DNA of 64,000 nt from Asterella californica (lineage: Eukaryota; Streptophyta; Marchantiopsida; Marchantiales; Aytoniaceae): positions 6,163,501 through 6,227,500 of the forward strand of contig JAYKYS010000001.1 of the NCBI GenBank assembly GCA_036924285.1, read 5' to 3'. The stretch's first letter is position 1; each line of letters starts with the position of its first letter. Shown piece after piece: positions 58,877-64,000 of the stretch. A model generated the notes under the pieces. The model was not told the origin of the DNA. It did no database searches and saw only the letters and a list, made by a program, of their open reading frames with translations. The position numbers and the translations under genes are program-made.

Positions 58877-60640
58877 CTAAGCACCTCGTAGCTCGAAGTT
58901 GTGCGAACCATAGTGGCCGGTCTCGTCCTTGTGGTGACCGGTCTTGATAGGTTCGTTATCCCCACCAGGGTAGGGAGTATCGCATACGTGGTGATCTCTC
59001 CCCCAGTAAGCCCAAGCCAATCCCTTGCCGGAGTAGGAGTAGAGCTCAGCGGCGCCCCAGTAGAACTCTCTGGTTGTCTCGCACCGGCCGAGATCAACGT
59101 ACGGACGGAGAAGCATGTCGTTGGGCATGAACTCCATGTTCGGCTTCCAGTACTTGACGGACGTGTGGTGTCTCCGGTGCTTGTTCGGATAGTTCTCCGC
59201 CCAAGCGCCCCCGCGAATTATTATGTCTCCCCTCCGGGGCTTGAAACTTTCGGTCAGAAACGTGCCGATCGCTAAATACTTTCCCGGCGACTCGTAGTCG
59301 AGGTTATGATAGTTGAAGTCCACCAGCAAGTACGGCTGGCGGCCCAGAAACCTCCACTCTCTAGCGGGCGCGTACATGTACAGTTCGAGGTTCCCGTAAG
59401 GGATGTACTGCCCATTCGGTAGGAACTTTCCTACGCGGAGGACTAAATCCCCGATCCCGAAACTGTACCTGCCGCGTAAACTCATGACGTATCCCGACTT
59501 CATGGCCCTGTAATAATTCTGCGCCGGGTTGATGACGATCAGGTCCCCTCTCGAAGGGCTGAACCAGGGGTCGACGTCGCCGGTTCTGATAACCCGAGTT
59601 TCCCCGTACGGGAGAGGGCTTGTCCATCTCTCGGTCACGGGCTTCGCCAGGCCGTAGTTGTTGTCCCAACTGTCCCCCTCCAAGACTCGGCTGTCGGCGC
59701 CCCGCTTCTCGTCCGCTTTCCGCATCAGGTAGCTCTGCTTCCCCGCCGGCCTCACGTTGCGGGTCCGCGGCTCCCCCATCGGCCTGTACTCGAGAACTGC
59801 AGGCGGCCGGCGACCGAAACATCTCCATTTTGCCGGGTAGGGGACGTCCACCGAGAGAAGCATTCCCCGTCCGTATCCTCGTTCATATCCTCCTCCGTCA
59901 CCCTCGTCGTCGGCGAGTTCCGCTTTTTGGGGCTCGCCGCTGCTGCTGCTACTGCTGCCGTTTTCGGTGTTGTTCGTTTTATCGTGATCGGTCCCCGCCG
60001 ACGATGTCGCCCCTTTGTTTGTGTTATTATTATAAGCTGGGGGAGCGGGTTTCCTGTCCCGCGAGCTCGATCGACCGCTGGCCATTGCCTCTGTGACCCT
60101 GCAGCCTCCGCCGGTCGTCGGGCTCGGGAAGTTGCCTAGCAGCTCGCCGGCAGATATGGAGTCGCTGCATCTCGCTCGCGGGCTCCTCCCCCGGGGACTT
60201 CTCCTTCGTGGTAAATGAATTGGAGGATCCCAGTTGTCGTTCCTGTCACTGCATCTGTCCCCGCCACGTGCACGTGGACTGCGTCGTGGACTGCGCGGTT
60301 GAGGATGAGCGCTTGCGGGGGCGGGGTGCTCGAGCTCTGGAGGAGGAGTTGGGCTGCTGCCGATGCTCTCGCGCTCGTCGTTCGCGTCGCAATTCCCCCT
60401 GTCGCGGGCACCATCGCCATGGTGAATTTTGTGGTGTCGATGCTTGTCTCTGGGAGATGATGAACGCTTAGTGGGCTCAAACTGGTCTGGAACTGCGAAG
60501 TCCCGAACGTTATTGCTATTATTATTCAAGCAATAATTGCCGGGTGCTTCCGATCTGCGTAGCTTATCCACGGCGGCGGCATTTCGACTTCCTCTCGATG
60601 GGCGATGGTCTCCACAACGGCCGTGGGTCATAGAATGCAT
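58877..60640 (-). CDS. Unknown protein: RS/proline-rich N-terminus and repeated W-x-x-hydrophobic-G-R modules
   Basis: A single exon of 587 codons, GC-rich relative to its surroundings. Residues 1-260 are low-complexity and probably disordered, with SR-like stretches (RSPRRSPRARGGDR, RRRSPRGRSPRAR), poly-Asn/Ser runs and many charges. Residues 270-555 are folded-like and internally repeated: WRCFGRRP (272), WRFLGRQP (429) and WAYWGRDH (543) start successive units. PWFSPSRGDLIVI (358) corresponds to ESFKPRRGDIIIR (464), and NLELYMYAP (417) to AAELYSYSG (529). No signal peptide, membrane segment or known catalytic motif is seen. I do not recognise the family; nucleic-acid binding is suggested only by the basic SR-like region. 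The long open frame and the protein-level repeat support a real gene. The first ATG is chosen; a second Met lies three codons on. Confidence 0.75.
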   Translation of the reverse strand: MHSMTHGRCGDHRPSRGSRNAAAVDKLRRSEAPGNYCLNNNSNNVRDFAVPDQFEPTKRSSSPRDKHRHHKIHHGDGARDRGNCDANDERESIGSSPTPPPELEHPAPASAHPQPRSPRRSPRARGGDRCSDRNDNWDPPIHLPRRRSPRGRSPRARCSDSISAGELLGNFPSPTTGGGCRVTEAMASGRSSSRDRKPAPPAYNNNTNKGATSSAGTDHDKTNNTENGSSSSSSGEPQKAELADDEGDGGGYERGYGRGMLLSVDVPYPAKWRCFGRRPPAVLEYRPMGEPRTRNVRPAGKQSYLMRKADEKRGADSRVLEGDSWDNNYGLAKPVTERWTSPLPYGETRVIRTGDVDPWFSPSRGDLIVINPAQNYYRAMKSGYVMSLRGRYSFGIGDLVLRVGKFLPNGQYIPYGNLELYMYAPAREWRFLGRQPYLLVDFNYHNLDYESPGKYLAIGTFLTESFKPRRGDIIIRGGAWAENYPNKHRRHHTSVKYWKPNMEFMPNDMLLRPYVDLGRCETTREFYWGAAELYSYSGKGLAWAYWGRDHHVCDTPYPGGDNEPIKTGHHKDETGHYGSHNFELRGA

Positions 60641-63600
60641 TGCGCCCCTCGTGCCTTAACCATCAAATTCTTGCGGTCGATTCTATAGCTCGTCTCGTCT
60701 GTTCAGCAATCTTGACTATAAAGGTAGAATTTGTCTGCATATCGGATAATTGCATCGCCGCGGCACTCGCATGCTAGGGCTACAGCTGCGTCTCTTCCGC
60801 ATCGATTGGACGCGACGTTTGTAATTACTGGCCAGAATACGGAATTCTGTACGTGAAGTTAAATTTGCGAGTTCCCCCTCGATGCTGAATCCTGAAATTG
60901 AGGGATTCTGTATCTATCGACCACTGAGAAACGGGAGCTCGAGCTCGAGTCTGTCAATGCGCGGGTAGCTTCGAAGAATCCATGACAGTGTCCAGACGTG
61001 GACTCCGAAGAACATAATCTAGAAAGACGTCTTTTGCGTGAGGTTCATCAGGACGAGATGCGAACGCTTCTGCGGTGGCTCGGTCGAGATCCATCGCTGT
61101 TAGCCTTCCAAAGAAGGAGGCGAGTGTAGGCTGCGGTGAAATTCGTTCTGTAAATCTGAATTCTAAACAGAGACAGATATTGCACAGCTGCAGAGAAGTC
61201 ATATCGCTGACAGTGGCAATCAGCTCAAGATTCTCACTGGCTTGTAGAGATAACAGCTAACTGATTATGAGAATCACGGCAGAACTTCTCATTCATTCCT
61301 ATGAACGACATGCTCTTTTAGTATCATGCACTTGTAAGCGTCACCGAGTACAACCATTATGGTTACCACCGAAGAATTTGCGGTGAAGTGAGATATAGAA
61401 AATGTCAAATTCTACACGTTCAACAAGTTTCTAGCTAAACCTTGCTAGAGCTCAGACCATCAGCTTACTGTTCACTAATTTCGGTTCATACATCTTAGAG
61501 TAGGTCGAACGCCTGGACAACTGTGTCCCACAATCTTGAATATTCGTATGGAAGCATTTTCCGTCGAAGAACATCTGAACATGAAGAATATCAGTTTGAA
61601 ACTATCCTGCATATGCATGACTTCCATTACTGGCATGACGAAGAACATGGGCATTCGAAACTTGCAGTCGATGAAGGAAACCAAGCTCACGATGAAAGAA
61701 CGCTTTGCCTCCCAACACAATGCAAAACATAAGCTTGTTATATGCGAGCTACACGTTTACAGATGATACTGCGAGTCTCATGCCGTAGGAGACAAGGCCT
61801 TGGGTTAATATGTAACCTGAACCTAAACCATGGCCAGTTAAAAACCCTAAGGCGTCCTTTGTCTAACGTTTAAACAAAGAATCAACGATTTGAACTTCCC
61901 TTCTGCCCGGTGGGCTTTCCAAGTTAGAAGATCTTGAAGAGCTGGTGACCGGAAAAGAAAACTTAAAGAAGATTCTCAAGCACAAAGTTCTCATAAACCT
62001 TCAACAGCCGTCATCTTTATAAGTTTCCCATCTGACAGCGAATGTCCAACTACGAATCTAAGAAGGTTCCATTATTTGCCTTGGAGCTTTACTTTTATGG
62101 TGACTATATTTACTGATGAACTCTTTTTAACGGTTGTGAAATTTCGCCCCGAGTGATTCCGATGGCTTTATTGCACTCTTTCCTTTCCGTCACCTTTGGT
62201 GCAGCAGTAATGCTGCTAGTGGCCGTATTGTACCAACGTAGTCATCGTTTGACGTAGTACAGTAATAATTATTCTAAATTCTTTTTATTTTTTTATTTTT
62301 TTTAATTTTGTCTTGTTAAAATCCATAGTATAAAAATTCTATTTTCTAGAATTAATACAGAGTGTAAAAGATATCTCCAGCCAATATTCTTCGCCAAAGA
62401 GTGAATGTTACTACTGTGATCAAGAGACCACGGACATTTTCTAAGAGCATTTTCGCAGACGCCTGTAGGAAAACGTAGCCAGCATTCTTTATCGTCATTT
62501 TTTTGGATTCGGTCGTAACTTTATATAATAAGGTAATGTAAGATATAGATATTTTATTTTACTAAAAATTCTAATAGAATTAAATTATTATATTAATATA
62601 ACAAATTATATTGATGGTAAGCGATTCAAGGCTCTATACAAAACTGCACTTCAATAAACTACGACTGTTTTCTTTCTAGACGTTGGAAAATCTTCTCTGT
62701 TAGCTTTGACACGCATATCCTATAAGCACGTAAAAGTAACTGTGGCGTGTGATTACCTTGCATTGGAAAAACATTTGTGTAACAACATAAGTAACCTTCA
62801 TTCTTTACTCCGGTTAGATCGTAACCGAAGAACACGCAGTCTAATATATCGCAGTCCATAGAGCACAAAAATGTTCCCATTCACAAACATATACGAGCCT
62901 TGGGTGACTGCTCTCCGTCAAAGAGTGTAGAAAAGATCGGTATCTCTCCACCGTACCCCTTGTGGCCGTATTGCACTGGCACCTGGCTGTTTCTGACCAG
63001 GCTATTGTGAAATACACTATAGTAGAGTGCAAAGCCGCCACCATATTACAGTTTCCCAGATGACAGTTCAACACAACTGCAAAGTAGTCACGAAACTGCC
63101 GCCTGAAGGATTTTCATAGAATTTAATCTACTGTTTGCTGGGCAGCTAGCTACATTACATTCGGATGCGACGAAGAATTCGAACTGGTCCGAGAAGAATG
63201 TCTTCCACTTGCAGTAGGATGTCTGCGAGTGAGCGAACGAGGGAGGGGGCCAGATCGAGGGTAAACAAACTCTTCTAGATAGGTGACTTTCAGTGTCGAA
63301 AATTTTTATTTGCGGATCGACAGTCTTGCAATTTGTCCTGGAATTTGTGTCCACTGCCCGTGGGTTCAGATCGCTCATCGTTCGACTTCTAATCGCTGTC
63401 CTGCTGAGAATTGAGCATGATTTGTAACTATCGTACATTCTACTAGGTAGTACGAGGACGAACGTACTCAGTGGAAGGAAGTTGAGAACCGACTAACCAC
63501 AACAGCTTCATGTGAATTAACCGGTTGAGATAGAGGTACTGAAGATCTAGATAACTTTTGCTCTCTCGTGCGTCTTTTTCTGACGATCAAGATAATTACG

Positions 63601-64000
63601 GGGCAACATCCTCAGATTTTAAGGCTTGGTGTCCTATCGGACGCTGCCCATCCAAGAGCACTAAGTCTGTCGGATCAGGCGGATACGAAGAAGCAGTTAC
63701 AGCTTCAAGGAAACTAGCTAACGAGAATATATGTAAACCTATGTCATATAGAAAGATAGGGTATCTCCGTTCATGGCTCATGGCAGACTGATTCTCGTTT
63801 CACGGCATGAGTATTTTATGGTAGAGACGATCGGTAGGTGGAACCGATGCATCTGCTGCAGCTGGTTAATTTGCAAGTATGATTATTACTGATGGCTACT
63901 GTGGCTCTGAAGCTCCCTCCCTCTGTGGCTTAAACATTTCGCTTCTGCTTGTGTTTTCTAACGAGGCCACGATTTCTTAACTGTATTTAACATAAAAAAT
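60641..64000. other. Intergenic DNA, no supported gene
   Basis: The first few hundred bases are the presumed promoter of the unknown minus-strand gene. Short frames at 60954-61202 (minus), 61523-61766 (plus), 63088-63438 (minus) and 63558-63791 (plus) have no recognisable motif. 62270-62350 is a very AT-rich tract. A gene starting beyond 64000 cannot be excluded. Confidence 0.45.

Noticed and set aside
59361..60471. Frames of 110-160 codons on both strands inside the 587-codon gene
   Set aside because: They arise from high GC content. Only the 58877-60640 frame shows internal protein repeats with conservative substitutions.
1..64000. tRNA or rRNA genes, CRISPR arrays, bacterial-type operons
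   Set aside because: No cloverleaf, rRNA-like segment or spaced direct-repeat array was seen, and the gene structure is eukaryotic.

Overview
The window is nuclear DNA of a land plant. It holds intron-rich genes with GT-AG introns, a plant-type HEN1 protein, a plant COP1-interacting-protein-like gene, plant-type SINE/LINE relics and a Ty1/copia element with an initiator-Met tRNA primer-binding site. Divergence of the proteins from flowering-plant versions and the gene-poor, palindrome-rich intergenic DNA suggest a bryophyte (moss or liverwort). That last step is inference and I do not assign a species.

Layout. 1-11 kb is AT-rich, gene-free and full of copies of one dispersed repeat family about 300-370 bp long, each with three short palindromes. 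One copy is split by a SINE with a 14-bp target-site duplication, and a LINE-like relic lies at 7.25-8.0 kb on the minus strand. 11-18 kb has no gene I can support, only hairpins and a (GA)n microsatellite. 18-29 kb carries a large plus-strand gene of the COP1-interacting protein (CIP7-related) family, for which I could lay out 11 coding exons (1914 codons, phases consistent throughout). 29-33 kb is intergenic. 33.5-38.7 kb holds a decayed, duplicated hypothetical gene on the minus strand and a divergent degraded gene on the plus strand, probably transposon-related. 39-41 kb has more repeat-family pieces. 42.0-44.2 kb (minus) is a HEN1 small-RNA methyltransferase gene segment encoding dsRBD1, the La-like region, dsRBD2 and the PPIase-like domain; the methyltransferase domain is not found in the DNA that follows. 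44.9-49.2 kb is a degenerate Ty1/copia element with both LTRs and a 5-bp TSD, whose reverse transcriptase segment is inverted inside the element. 53.7-57.0 kb (plus) is a nine-exon, two-domain rhodanese (thiosulfate/mercaptopyruvate sulfurtransferase) gene with an organelle-like leader; a perfect 44-bp inverted repeat lies just upstream. 58.9-60.6 kb (minus) is a single-exon gene for a 587-residue protein I do not recognise, with an RS/proline-rich N-terminal half and an internally repeated W-x-x-hydrophobic-G-R module. 60.6-64 kb has no supported gene.

The genes do not form a pathway. The CIP-like gene belongs to a family tied to light signalling, HEN1 protects small RNAs, and the rhodanese acts in sulfur metabolism. 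The most informative points are the HEN1 gene without a visible catalytic domain, the unnamed repeat family, the inversion inside the copia element, the unknown repeat protein and the long inverted repeat in front of the rhodanese gene.
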